NCBI RefSeq assembly: GCF_014203605.1 | Contig: NZ_JACHJJ010000003.1 | Span: forward strand, 62,001-126,000 | From: Thiemannella venezuelensis | GTDB lineage: Bacteria > Actinomycetota > Actinomycetes > Streptosporangiales > Streptosporangiaceae | Length of the DNA stretch: 64,000 nt | Direction: 5' to 3' | Shown here: one piece after another, positions 8,501-16,139 of the stretch | How positions within the stretch are numbered: the stretch's first letter is position 1 | Layout of the letters: every line of letters begins with the position of its first letter | Notes under the pieces: model-generated | The model's input: the letters and a program-made list of their open reading frames with translations, nothing else | Database searches by the model: none | What the model was told of the DNA's origin: nothing | Position numbers and translations under genes: made by a program

Positions 8501-8955
8501 ACCGGGTCGGGTTCGGAGACCCCGTCCACCACGTTTTCCAGCACCGCGCGGAGTGCGGTGATCGGTGTGCGGAGCTCGTGGCTGACATTGGCGACCAGTT
8601 CCCGGCGCTGCCGGTCCACCTCGCCCAGGTCGGCGGCCATCGCGTTGAAGGCGCGGGCGAGCTCGCCGACCTCGTCGCGGGAGGTGGCCGTGACCCGCAG
8701 GCCGTACCGGCCCTTGGCGATGGTCTGCGCGGCGGCGGCCATCTCACGCAGCGGCTTGGTCATGCCCCGGGCGAGGAGCTGCACCATGACCAGCGCGAGC
8801 GCCACCGCCACCGCGACGCGCACATCCCTGGTGTAGCCGGCGTTGATGCCGACCTCGTTGACGACGAACGCCACCACCACGGCCAGCAGGATGACGAGGC
8901 CGATCTTGATCTTGATCCGGCCCAGGAAGTCGAGAGGTCTCAATTGTCTGCGCAT
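5527..8955 (-). CDS. Fused HAMP sensor histidine kinase and DUF4173-like polytopic membrane protein
   Basis: A 1142-residue open frame with two normally separate parts. Residues 1-334: two membrane helices (~17-36 and 45-64) with a very short outer loop, HAMP domain (~62-115), HisKA with phospho-acceptor His126 (VANVSHELRTP), and an ATPase domain with N box (LANLLDNAVRHSPEGG), G1 (DQGPGIP) and G2 (GGAGLGLAI). Residues ~335-650: Pro/Ala-rich linker with a Gly-rich membrane segment near 485-535. Residues ~660-1110: about ten membrane helices and a soluble tail, resembling the DUF4173/DUF4153 family. It follows an OmpR-type regulator gene. A good ribosome site and ATG (7953) lie exactly at the junction, so a separate DUF4173 product is also possible. 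A missed stop codon from a sequencing error cannot be excluded. Confidence 0.85.
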   Translation of the reverse strand: MRRQLRPLDFLGRIKIKIGLVILLAVVVAFVVNEVGINAGYTRDVRVAVAVALALVMVQLLARGMTKPLREMAAAAQTIAKGRYGLRVTATSRDEVGELARAFNAMAADLGEVDRQRRELVANVSHELRTPITALRAVLENVVDGVSEPDPVTLGTALAQTERLGRLVAQLLDLSRLESGARLIEPETVELGPLCEQALREAVLARDGVAARCEVPAGLSVRADADLLAQVLANLLDNAVRHSPEGGVVVLAAEAGGEGVRLRVTDQGPGIPAEDRARAFERFSRLDAGRAADSGGAGLGLAITKEIVELHGGSIRVEDGVGCRIAVDLPERITMDTQPPEDPPVPPADPLTPSGPEVSTGSETPADATASRPADPAAPQAEAPADPSGSPASDGSPAASGAPAPADPAAEQEDRPGDQDSPGSSAETLSALAALSALASSASSLPAGPAPGPAPAEPFAPVLTRPAPDAGHGQPVRSWWGAVAGLFIGGFVGLCVGVLLGLAVGAVELRLGLALGVLAPAVGAFIGTVIGATTPPSGIWSGHQPAGHGTAAPVPPRPSVPGPEKRPPGPGPEGAGAADRPPFSGGTRAAGSGPVRDGASPGEPGEAYRYRMPPAHRSAPAGHPGHEGHRGYEGPRGYQGHEGPPGGYVAPSVFPRPELPDTPKWLLAVCAAVGLLAAVVLPYSSVGLGFVLVAAAMGAAALPAVRRRLTLWSAAMGAIAYGLVVVAVFRDADWLVGLLLLAGFLMAALALSGAGSGWLGVLRGGASVLLGLLPVPWFLAAPLKGMPVRRRLVPTLAGAGLTVVLVAIFGALFASADAVFAKAVERVFTGQDWAESLPLRILTFAVFAVVAASAVLVGLRPVAEPKGPDLRLRVGRGLWLTPLVALNLLFVTFVAMQLTALFGSARWLVAATDLTYAEYARSGFFQLVVVSVFVLAIVALASGAVELHGRDRWLMAGLLGLLCALTVVILVSAMYRLDLYVDAYGYTRLRASVGAAIWWLGGIFALVLVAGGVRLTRRTAGWLPRSVVVMTGAGLLAFAVWNPDLRVAESQLSVRGVDRLDQAYLGDLGAEAVPALDRLPEPTRSCVLREVVQANRLDRPDPWNGWNLARQQARELLAGRLAGEGDPCSGESFRDDLIPDQD
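7951..7965 (-). promoter_or_regulatory. Internal ribosome-binding site and ATG at the kinase/DUF4173 junction
   Basis: On the minus strand GAAAGG (7965-7960) is followed after six bases by ATG (7953-7951) in frame with the 1142-residue protein. The ATG is codon 335, immediately after the natural end of the kinase ATPase domain (RIAVDLPER). This is what a separate downstream gene would have, and suggests two products from one frame or a recent fusion. Confidence 0.6.
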
Positions 8956-9063
8956 CTCACTGTTCGAGTGGCGGGGAGGGGGATCGGTTCGCCCCGGTGC
9001 CGCCGGGACGCGCGGACCTCCTGCCGGGGAGCGCGGGACGGCCCGGCGGCACGGTCACGGTGC

Positions 9064-9102
9064 GGTCGCTGTCGATGGTCGCTGTCGATGGTCGCTGTCG
9101 AT
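9064..9102. repeat. 13-bp tandem repeat, three perfect copies
   Basis: Three head-to-tail copies of GGTCGCTGTCGAT (9064-9076, 9077-9089, 9090-9102), followed by a partial GGTC. They lie in the 162-bp gap between the response-regulator stop and the kinase start. This may be slippage; a regulatory role is not supported by other signals. Confidence 0.8.
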
Positions 9103-9117
9103 GGTCACCTCCGGCGG

Positions 9118-9807
9118 TCACCGCCGGACGAGGGCGTAGCCGACCCCGTGGACCGTGCGGACGACCCCGGAGCCGAGCTTGCGGCGCAGTGCCCGCACAT
9201 GGCTGTCGACCGTCCTGGTGGCCGCGGCCTCGGAGAAGCCCCAGACGTCGGAGAGCAGCCTCTCCCGCTCGAACACCTGCCCCGGCCGCTCCGCCAGCCG
9301 GTGCAGCAGGTCGAACTCGGTCCGGGTGAGCTGGACCTCCGCGCCCCGCACGTAGACCCGGCGCTCGGCGGTGTCGATCTCGACCTCCCCCACCCGCAGG
9401 ACCGTGTCGTCCACGGCCAGCTGGGAGGCGCGCTCCACCCGGCGCAGCAGCGCGTGCACCCGGGCGACGAGCTCGCGCATGCTGAACGGCTTGGTCATGT
9501 AGTCGTCGGCGCCGACCCCGAGCCCCACGAGCAGGTCGGTCTCCTCCCCGAGCGCGGTGAGCATGAGCACCGGAACCGGCCGGGCCGCCTGCATGCGGCG
9601 GCAGACCTCCAGTCCGTCGAGGCCGGGGAGCAGGCGGTCGAGGACCACCACGTCGGGCTCGGCCTTCGCGTACGCCGCGAGCGCCTCCTCCCCGTCCCCG
9701 GCGACGCGCACGTCGAAGCCCTCCGCGACGAGCCGGTTCCGTACGGCCCGCGCGATCGTCTCGTCGTCCTCGACCACGAGGACGCGTCGTTGCTGGGGAG
9801 TCGCCAT
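9118..9807 (-). CDS. OmpR/PhoB-family response regulator
   Basis: A 229-residue two-domain response regulator. The receiver has the acidic pair near the N-terminus (Glu13, Asp14), phospho-acceptor Asp57 (VVVLDRLLPGLDGLEV), the Thr in MLTALGE and the conserved Lys in DDYMTKPFSMRELVAR. The C-terminal winged-helix domain is complete, with LTRTEFDLLHRLAERPGQVF and VDSHVRALRRKLG. It lies upstream of, and on the same strand as, the fused histidine kinase, which is its probable phosphodonor. The 162-bp gap between them holds a 13-bp tandem repeat. Confidence 0.95.
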   Translation of the reverse strand: MATPQQRRVLVVEDDETIARAVRNRLVAEGFDVRVAGDGEEALAAYAKAEPDVVVLDRLLPGLDGLEVCRRMQAARPVPVLMLTALGEETDLLVGLGVGADDYMTKPFSMRELVARVHALLRRVERASQLAVDDTVLRVGEVEIDTAERRVYVRGAEVQLTRTEFDLLHRLAERPGQVFERERLLSDVWGFSEAAATRTVDSHVRALRRKLGSGVVRTVHGVGYALVRR

Positions 9808-9949
9808 GCCGCGAGCTTAGGACCGGTCTGTGCAGACGGCTTGCACGGAATTGTGAAGATTCCGCGCAGGCCGTCCGCGGTGGCCGCCCGTCGGGCACCG
9901 GACAGGACCCCGGGACCGGATCCCGCCGGAGCCGCCCGGCCGCGTCCCG

Positions 9950-10891
9950 TCAGGCGAGGATCATCCGGCGGCCGACGACCCGGTAGCCGAGCCGGGCGAA
10001 CGAGGCCGCCATCGGCGCGTTGCCGACGTCGGTGTTGTCGCTGACCTGGGGCTCGCCCTCGGCGCTGAAGATGTGCAGCGCCTCGGCGGCCAGGTCGTCG
10101 GCGTAGCGGTGCCCGCGGTGGGCGGGGTCCACGCCGATGTAGCCGATCGTCGCGGAGAAGGAGTTGCGGGTGGGCATCACCATCCCGACCAGCTCGCCCG
10201 AGGCGTCGTGGGCGAACCGCCAGCGGCCGCGGCCGCCGGGGAAGTCGAGCAGCTCCTCCAGCGCCTCCCGCGCGGTCTCCTGCGGCCCCTTCTCCTGCAG
10301 GGTGCGCCGGTCCCAGTCGTCGAGGCTGCCGACCAGGATCCGGGCCAGCAGGTCCAGGATCACCGCGTCGTCGTCCGCCGGGGTGAAGGTGAGCCGGGTG
10401 GACCGGGGCGGCAGGCCGTCCTCGGGGGTCCAGCGCAGGTTCAGCCGCTCCACCCGCCGCCGGAGCCCGGCCCGCTCGGCGGCGGCGATCCGGGCCTCGG
10501 CGTCGGCCAGGGCGTCGGGCCGCTCCCGCCAGTCGGCGGGCAGGAACAGGTGGTAGTCCGGGCGGTCGCCGGAGGGAGAGGAGTAGTCGGGCGTGACCAG
10601 GGCGGCGTAGGCGGCCCTGAGCAGGGCCGCGCCCGCCTCGATCCCGTCGGGACCGGCGCCCGGGTCGAACAGGTCGAGGCTGAACGGGTGCGCGTGGTCC
10701 GGCGGTCCCCAGAATCCGGCCCGGGCGACCACCTCGTCGCCGCGCAGGGCGACCCAGAGCCGGTCGTGCCGGTAGCCGAGCTTCTCGAAGGGGAGGCTGC
10801 GGGCGCCCACGCCGGAGGTCGGCGGGGTGGCGTAGCTGTGGAACAGGTCGAGCTCGCCCGCTTCGATGGGGCGGAAAACCAGATCGGACAA
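9950..10891 (-). CDS. GNAT-family N-acetyltransferase
   Basis: A 313-residue protein with a GNAT fold. The acetyl-CoA binding region is in the C-terminal half: TIGYIGVDPAHRGHRYADDLAAEAL supplies the R-G-H-x-Y/A loop, then DNTDVGNAPMAASFARLGYRVVGRR the terminal substrate lobe. Its length exceeds a single GNAT domain, so an N-terminal degenerate GNAT half is likely. The start is TTG, with GGAG 7 bases upstream. A 15-codon open frame with a strong ribosome site ends 35 bp before this start and may be a leader peptide. Acceptor substrate unknown. Confidence 0.85.
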   Translation of the reverse strand: MSDLVFRPIEAGELDLFHSYATPPTSGVGARSLPFEKLGYRHDRLWVALRGDEVVARAGFWGPPDHAHPFSLDLFDPGAGPDGIEAGAALLRAAYAALVTPDYSSPSGDRPDYHLFLPADWRERPDALADAEARIAAAERAGLRRRVERLNLRWTPEDGLPPRSTRLTFTPADDDAVILDLLARILVGSLDDWDRRTLQEKGPQETAREALEELLDFPGGRGRWRFAHDASGELVGMVMPTRNSFSATIGYIGVDPAHRGHRYADDLAAEALHIFSAEGEPQVSDNTDVGNAPMAASFARLGYRVVGRRMILA

Positions 10892-10926
10892 GAAGAACTC
10901 CGTAAGAGCGGGTGCGCTCTCCGGTC

Positions 10927-10974
10927 TCAGGCGGTCTGCCGCCCGGCGTGGGAGCGCGTCATCAGGGTGGACAT
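10927..10974 (-). CDS. Possible 15-residue leader peptide upstream of the GNAT gene
   Basis: ATG at 10974 opens a short frame (MSTLMTRSHAGRQTA) that ends at 10927. It is preceded by an unusually strong purine-rich ribosome site (GAGGTGAGGAGC), stronger than that of the acetyltransferase gene 35 bp downstream. Short leaders of this kind are common before regulated actinobacterial genes and have been reported for sulfur-metabolism genes, but this peptide lacks the Cys-rich end of the sulfur type. It could act in attenuation or translational coupling; that is inference. Confidence 0.35.
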   Translation of the reverse strand: MSTLMTRSHAGRQTA

Positions 10975-11159
10975 CTTGCTCCTCACCTCCTCGTGCCTCG
11001 AAGGGGGCACCAGGCTACCGATCACGGACTCCGGCTTCAAGGGAGTACCGCGGGGAGGCGGCCGCACCAGGGAACCTCCATGAACTGACAAAGGCCTTTC
11101 CATTGGTCCATATCCTGCTAAGTGACTATCTTTCTGTGCGCGACACGACGGCGAACGAG

Positions 11160-12764
11160 GTGAGCAGGATCGACACGCAGGTGCTGGCGGGCCGCTACCG
11201 CCTGCTCAACCCGCTCGCCGAGGGCGGCATGGGCACGGTGTGGCTCGCCGCCGACGAGATGCTCCGCCGCGACGTGGCGGTCAAGGAGGTACGGCTCCCG
11301 CCGGATCTCCCCCCGCTCCAGCGGCAGGACGTCTTCGCCGCCGCGCTCCGCGAGGCCAACCTGGCCGCCCGGCTCAAGCACCCGTCGATCATCACCATCC
11401 ACGACGTGGTCGTCGAGGACGACCGCCCGTGGATCGTCATGGAACTGCTCACCGGGGAGTCCCTGGAGCGGACCGTCACCGAGCGGCGCCCGCTCCCGCC
11501 GATCCAGGCGGCCCGGGTCGGCGTGGGCATCCTCAGCGCGCTGGTCGCCGCGCACGCCGCCGGAGTCCTGCACCGGGACGTCAAACCCGGCAACATCTTC
11601 CTCACCCGGACCGGCAAGGCCGTCCTCACCGACTTCGGCATCGCCGTCGCCGAGGGCGACGCCACCTCGGGGCAGACCAGCCGCCTGATCGGCTCCCCCA
11701 ACTACATCGCCCCGGAGCGGCTGCGCGGCGAGCGCGGCGGCCCCTACTCCGACCTGTGGTCGCTCGGCGCCACCCTGTACTTCGCCGTCGAGGGAGTGCC
11801 CCCGCATCCGGCCGAGACTCCCATCTCGGCGCTCAGCAAGGTGCTCACCGAGCCGCCCCGGCCCCCCGGGCTCGCGGGCGCGCTGGGGCCGGTGCTGATG
11901 CGGATGCTGGACCCCCTGCCCGTGGCCCGGCCGTCCTTCGAGGAGGTCGCCGAGGCGCTCAAGGAGATCGCCCTCGACCGCCCGGCCGCCGCGTTCCCCG
12001 CGCCGGCGGACCTCCCCGGCCCGTCGCCCGCGGCCTCCACCGGGCCGGGCCGTACCTTCCCGCCGGGCCGCCCCGCCCGCCGGGACCCGGGCCCGCGCAG
12101 GGGCCGGGCGCTGCTCTGGGCCGCCGCCGAGGTGGCCGCGGTCGCCGCGGTCATCGGGGCCACCGCGGCCGTGGTCAACCTCACCGGCGACCGCCCGGCG
12201 GAGGCCGTACCGGTCAGGCTCAGCGAGAAGCCCGGCGCCTTCGCCACCCCGGTCGACCTGTGCGCGCTGCTCCCCGCGGAACGGGTCAAGCAGCTCCTGC
12301 CCGCCCTGACCGGCGCGGGAAAGCCCACCAACAAGGGCGGCTGCGAGTGGACGACCTCCGGCAAGGGGCTCTCCGTCCAGCCCGCCGGCTCGGACGGGCA
12401 GTGGGGCAAGAGCCCCCGCCAGGCCCACGAGCTCTTCGTCAACCAGCGCAACGCCGCCATCCCCAACGGCCAGATCGCCTGGAGCTGGCCGGAGATCTCG
12501 GCCGGATCCCGATCCGCCAGGAGCACCGGCCCCGTGGCGGTGCGGTCCGCGGGGGAGGAGTCGTTCGGCTACGACGTCTACGAGAACCGCAGAACCGGCA
12601 GGCTCGAACAGACCTACGTGACGCTCCGCGTGGACAATCTGGTCGTCGAGGTCGGCTACACCGTGGTGGACGGCACCAAGGACGGCCCCGCGATCCAGAG
12701 CGGCGCCCGCACGGCCGCGACCTGGGTCGCGGAGGCGTTGAACAAGCAGAAGGCGGCGGGATGA
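11160..12764 (+). CDS. Receptor Ser/Thr protein kinase with DUF3558-like outer domain (1st of 4)
   Basis: A 534-residue PknB-type kinase. All catalytic elements are present: glycine loop LAEGGMGTV, Lys42 (AVKE), Glu65, HRDVKPGN (Asp140, Asn145) and DFG (158-160), then APE and the C lobe to ~285. A Pro-rich linker leads to one membrane helix (~316-340) and an outer domain with paired cysteines (DLCALLPAERVKQLLPAL ... GGCEW), resembling DUF3558-type lipoprotein domains. It probably signals an outside stimulus to cytoplasmic substrates. Start is uncertain: GTG 11160 or in-frame GTG 11136, neither with a strong ribosome site. The stop overlaps the next start (ATGA). Confidence 0.9.
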   Translation: MSRIDTQVLAGRYRLLNPLAEGGMGTVWLAADEMLRRDVAVKEVRLPPDLPPLQRQDVFAAALREANLAARLKHPSIITIHDVVVEDDRPWIVMELLTGESLERTVTERRPLPPIQAARVGVGILSALVAAHAAGVLHRDVKPGNIFLTRTGKAVLTDFGIAVAEGDATSGQTSRLIGSPNYIAPERLRGERGGPYSDLWSLGATLYFAVEGVPPHPAETPISALSKVLTEPPRPPGLAGALGPVLMRMLDPLPVARPSFEEVAEALKEIALDRPAAAFPAPADLPGPSPAASTGPGRTFPPGRPARRDPGPRRGRALLWAAAEVAAVAAVIGATAAVVNLTGDRPAEAVPVRLSEKPGAFATPVDLCALLPAERVKQLLPALTGAGKPTNKGGCEWTTSGKGLSVQPAGSDGQWGKSPRQAHELFVNQRNAAIPNGQIAWSWPEISAGSRSARSTGPVAVRSAGEESFGYDVYENRRTGRLEQTYVTLRVDNLVVEVGYTVVDGTKDGPAIQSGARTAATWVAEALNKQKAAG

Positions 12765-14485
12765 GTCAGGCAGACGCGCCCCGGCGGCAGGGCAGGCACG
12801 CCGGCCCCCCGTCCGGCCAGGAGGGCTTCGGAGCTCCCGGACCCGGCTCCTCCGGCACGGCCCCGGACGCCTCCGGCGGGGGCTCCGGCGCACCCGGAGG
12901 GGGGCACGGCGGGCAGACGTCGCTGGAGGTCCTGATCGGGCGGGACGGGCCGGTGCCGCCCGCCAGGGCCGCCGCGATCGGACTGGCGGTACTGGAGCAG
13001 CTCGGGAGACTGCACAGCTACGGGATCCTGCACAGGGACGTGCGGCCGGGCTCGGTGCTGATCGGCCCGCACGACCAGGTGCTCCTCGCGGATCCGTCGC
13101 TCAGGTCCCCCGCCTACACGGCCCCCGACGCCATCGCGAGCCCGGCCTCCGACCTGTGGGCCCTGGGCGCGACGCTCTACACCGCCGTCGAGGGGCAGCC
13201 GCCCGTTCCCGGCGCCCCGATCCGCAACGCCGGGCCGATCGCCCCGGTGCTGTTCCGGCTGCTCTCCGGTGACCCGGCGCTCCGGCCCGATCCCGCCACC
13301 CTCCGCAGGGAGCTGCTGGAGGTCTCCCGGCCCTCCCCCGCCCCGGTCCCGCCGCAGCCCGTCGCGCTCCCGCCGGGGGCGACGCCGGTCGCCTCACAGC
13401 CCGCGGCGTTCCCACCCGACGCGACGCTGGTCGCCTCACAGCCCTTCACGTCCGGGGAGGCCGCACCGCCGGACGCCCACCGGCAGACGGCGCCGTTCCG
13501 GGCTCCGGCGCCCGTATCGCAGGAAGGCCCCGCGCACCCCAGCCCCGCGCACCCCAGCCCCGCGGACCCCAGCCCCGCGGACCCCAGCCCCGCGGACCCC
13601 AGCCCCGCGGACCCCAGCCCGGCGGGTCCCGGCTCCGGGGATCCCGGCGTCACGGCTCCCGGTGTCACGGCTCCCGGTACCGCGGATGCTGCGAGTGCGG
13701 GTGCTGCGAGTGCGGGTGCTCCGGCCTCGCGGGATCTCGTCCCGCTCTCCTCGCCCGGCCTCCGGGACGCCTCCCCCCCGGGCGCACCGGTCGACTCCAC
13801 CGCTCCGACCGAGCGCTCGGTGATCCGCAAGGGCGTGCTGGTGCCCCGCTCGGTCGTGGCGCTGACCGGCGTGCTGCTCGCCGGCATGGCGGTCACCATC
13901 GGCGTGCTGCTCGCCCCGGTCCTGGCCGGCTCCGGCGAGGAGGAGGCCGCCCCCGGTCCCACCGCCGGGACCGCGGCGCGCTTCGCCGCCGCACCGCGCG
14001 CCTGCGGCCTGCTCACCGACCAGCAGGCGGGCGAGGTCGTGCCCGCCTTCCGGAGCTCCGAGGTCGAGGTCGCCGAGTGCAACTGGCTCACCAGCGACTG
14101 GCGCAAGCCCAACGTCGAGAAGTACGACCTGCGGGTCCGGCTGGTCGCCCAGAAGCAGGACGCCTCGGGGATCACCCGGGCGAAGGAGTACCTGGCGGGC
14201 AAGAAGAAGGACACCGTCGACAAGGGGCGGCTCGCCACGCCCAAGCCCCTGCCGCCGCAGGACATGGCCGGCGTCGGCGACGAGGCGTTCATCTCCGCCT
14301 CGCACAGCCCGTTCAACCTCTACGGCGGGTCCTACAAGGTGACCGTGGTCGTCCGGGTCAGCAACCTGATCGCCGAGGTCGAGTACGAGCGGGGCGGCGT
14401 CAAGGGGGACCCCGACGGCAAGATCGCGGGAAACGCCGGGAAGGTCGCCCGCTGGGTCACCGAGGCCCTGAAGGACCATGGCTGA
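12761..14485 (+). CDS. Receptor pseudokinase with DUF3558-like outer domain (2nd of 4)
   Basis: A 574-residue protein translationally coupled (ATGA) to the first kinase. The N-lobe is missing: residues 1-52 are Gly/Pro-rich and no glycine loop, catalytic Lys or Glu exists. The C-lobe remains, with HRDVRPGS (Asp93 kept, metal-binding Asn replaced by Ser98) and ADPS in place of DFG, so phosphotransfer is very unlikely. The intracellular linker holds six 5-residue AHPSP/ADPSP repeats. One membrane helix (~360-385) precedes a DUF3558-like domain (ACGLLTDQQAGEVVPAF ... CNW). It probably acts as a regulatory partner of the neighbouring kinases. Confidence 0.85.
   Translation: MSQADAPRRQGRHAGPPSGQEGFGAPGPGSSGTAPDASGGGSGAPGGGHGGQTSLEVLIGRDGPVPPARAAAIGLAVLEQLGRLHSYGILHRDVRPGSVLIGPHDQVLLADPSLRSPAYTAPDAIASPASDLWALGATLYTAVEGQPPVPGAPIRNAGPIAPVLFRLLSGDPALRPDPATLRRELLEVSRPSPAPVPPQPVALPPGATPVASQPAAFPPDATLVASQPFTSGEAAPPDAHRQTAPFRAPAPVSQEGPAHPSPAHPSPADPSPADPSPADPSPADPSPAGPGSGDPGVTAPGVTAPGTADAASAGAASAGAPASRDLVPLSSPGLRDASPPGAPVDSTAPTERSVIRKGVLVPRSVVALTGVLLAGMAVTIGVLLAPVLAGSGEEEAAPGPTAGTAARFAAAPRACGLLTDQQAGEVVPAFRSSEVEVAECNWLTSDWRKPNVEKYDLRVRLVAQKQDASGITRAKEYLAGKKKDTVDKGRLATPKPLPPQDMAGVGDEAFISASHSPFNLYGGSYKVTVVVRVSNLIAEVEYERGGVKGDPDGKIAGNAGKVARWVTEALKDHG
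13531..13620. repeat. 15-bp tandem repeat, six copies, inside the pseudokinase gene
   Basis: Six head-to-tail 15-bp units (first two CGCGCACCCCAGCCC, last four CGCGGACCCCAGCCC) encode AHPSP AHPSP ADPSP ADPSP ADPSP ADPSP in the Pro-rich linker between the pseudokinase domain and the membrane helix. Near-identity suggests recent expansion and likely copy-number variation between strains. Confidence 0.95.
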
Positions 14486-14578
14486 CGCGCCCGTGCTTCT
14501 CCGCTCCGGTGCGGTCGTCCGCGGGGCGGCCGGCTCAGGGTCCCCGGGGACCGGGGTCCCCCACGTTGGAGGCGATTG

Positions 14579-16090
14579 ATGGGCGACGGCGCGTTCCCCG
14601 TGCTCGCGGGCCGCTACCGGGCGGTCGAGAAGCTCGGCGAGGGCGGGATGGGCACGGTCTGGCGCGCCCGCGACGAGCTGCTCCACCGCGAGGTCGCGAT
14701 CAAGGAGGTCCGGCTCGGCTCGCACCTTCCCGCGGCGCACCGCGCCGAGATGCGCGAGCGCACCCTCCGCGAGGCCAGGGCCGCCGCCCGGCTGAGCCAC
14801 CCGGCGATCGTGGCGGTGCACGACGTGATCGCCCAGGACGACCGGCCCTGGATCGTGATGGACCTGGTCCGGGGGCACTCCCTGGACGAGGCGATCCGCT
14901 CCGGCGGGCCGCTCCCGCCGCAGCAGGTGGCCGCGATCGGCGCGGCCATGCTCGACGCGCTCTCCCTCGCGCACGGGCGGGGCATCATGCACCGCGACGT
15001 CAAGCCCGCCAACATCATGCTCAGCCAGGACGGCGGCGTGCTGCTGACCGACTTCGGCATCGCCACCCTCGAAGGGGACGCCCAGCTCACCTCCCCGGAC
15101 GCCCTGGTCGGCTCGCCCGGCTACATCGCCCCGGAGCGGCTGCGCGGCACCGGCGACGGCCCGGCCGCGGACCTGTGGTCCCTGGGGGCGACGCTGTACG
15201 CCGCCGTCGAGGGCAGGGGGCCGTTCCACCGCGGCACGCCCGTCGCCACCCTGGGCGCGGTGCTCACCCAGGAGACCCCCTATCCCGGCCGGGCCGGCGG
15301 TCTCGCCCCGGTGCTGCTGGCCGTGCTGGCCAAGGACCCGCGCGAGCGGCCCGGCGAGACCGCGCTCCGCGCCGCCCTGCGCCAGGTCGCCCTCGGCCTG
15401 CCCGCCGGACCGCTCTCCCCTCCCGCCGAGTCGCCGGAGCGGCCGCCGCCGAGGCGGCGCCGTACCGGGCTGATCGCCGGGGCGGGACTGGCCGCGGTCG
15501 CGGCGGGGGCCGCGGCCGCGGTGCTCCTCACCATGAACGGCGCCCGGACGCCCGACCCGGCCCCCACCGGCCCCGACCCGCGGGCGGGACGCTTCCCCGC
15601 CGCGCCCGAGCTGTGCTCCCTGCTGACCGACGAGCAGGCCCGGAGCCTCGTCCCCGGCGCCTCTCCGGCCCCGATGCCGGCCAACCACCAGCTCGAACTG
15701 GAGGCTTCCTGCCTCTGGGAGGGCGCCGACGGCGCCCCGCAGATCCGCGTCTCCCTGACCGCGCACGCCCCCGTCCGGGGGAAGACCGGTCCCGAGGTCG
15801 CGCACGAGTTCTTCGCCGCCGAACGCGGCAGGACCGAAGCCGACGCCGGGAGCGGCGCGTTCGGTTCGGCCGGCCCGCCCAGGGACGTCGCAGGCGTCGG
15901 CGACGAGGCGTTCGCCTACGAGGTGAACGCCGTGGACTCCATCTCCTCCGGCACCGTCCGCTTCCGCTCCAGCAACCTGCTGGTCACGGTGGATCTCTCG
16001 GTGGAGAAAAAGCCGCCCACCGCCGCCCTGCGCCGGGGCGCCCTGCGCGCCGCGAAGCTCGTCGCCCGGGGACTGGAGCGGCGAGGTTGA
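14579..16090 (+). CDS. Receptor Ser/Thr protein kinase with DUF3558-like outer domain (3rd of 4)
   Basis: A 503-residue active-looking PknB-type kinase. GEGGMGTV loop, Lys42, Glu65, HRDVKPAN (Asp140, Asn145) and DFG (158-160) are intact, followed by GSPGYIAPERLRG. A single membrane helix (~298-320) leads to an outer domain beginning ELCSLLTDEQARSLVPGAS with a partner Cys in SCLWEG and VAGVGDEAFAYEV, the motif shared by the whole set. The ATG at 14579 has GGAGG six bases upstream; a TTG just before it is not needed. It starts 93 bp after the second gene of the array, so it may have its own promoter. Probably paired with the pseudokinase that follows. Confidence 0.93.
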   Translation: MGDGAFPVLAGRYRAVEKLGEGGMGTVWRARDELLHREVAIKEVRLGSHLPAAHRAEMRERTLREARAAARLSHPAIVAVHDVIAQDDRPWIVMDLVRGHSLDEAIRSGGPLPPQQVAAIGAAMLDALSLAHGRGIMHRDVKPANIMLSQDGGVLLTDFGIATLEGDAQLTSPDALVGSPGYIAPERLRGTGDGPAADLWSLGATLYAAVEGRGPFHRGTPVATLGAVLTQETPYPGRAGGLAPVLLAVLAKDPRERPGETALRAALRQVALGLPAGPLSPPAESPERPPPRRRRTGLIAGAGLAAVAAGAAAAVLLTMNGARTPDPAPTGPDPRAGRFPAAPELCSLLTDEQARSLVPGASPAPMPANHQLELEASCLWEGADGAPQIRVSLTAHAPVRGKTGPEVAHEFFAAERGRTEADAGSGAFGSAGPPRDVAGVGDEAFAYEVNAVDSISSGTVRFRSSNLLVTVDLSVEKKPPTAALRRGALRAAKLVARGLERRG

Positions 16091-16096
16091 CTCCCT

Positions 16097-16116
16097 CCCC
16101 ACCTCTGAAGGCGGGG
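16097..16116 (+). other. Hairpin in the intergenic region between 3rd and 4th kinase-like genes
   Basis: CCCCACCT (16097-16104) pairs with AGGCGGGG (16109-16116) around CTGA, with one A-C mismatch. The 20-base element resembles the hairpins at the ends of IS200/IS605-type elements in actinomycetes, but no transposase or tnpB gene is near. It may equally be an intercistronic attenuator ahead of the last gene. Confidence 0.4.
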
Positions 16117-16139
16117 TCTCCACGCTTCGAGGGGATTCG

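Noticed and set aside
6112-10044. Very long plus-strand open frame antisense to the kinase fusion and response regulator
   Set aside because: Its Gly/Arg/Gln/His-rich composition is typical of a frame mirrored from a GC-rich gene on the other strand, and it runs across two well-supported genes.
10975-11135. Riboswitch upstream of the GNAT gene
   Set aside because: No conserved core of a named class was recognised; only the short leader frame is supportable.
16097-16116. Insertion-sequence end
   Set aside because: The hairpin resembles IS200/IS605 ends but there is no transposase, TnpB/IscB-like gene or second end nearby; kept only as a hairpin.
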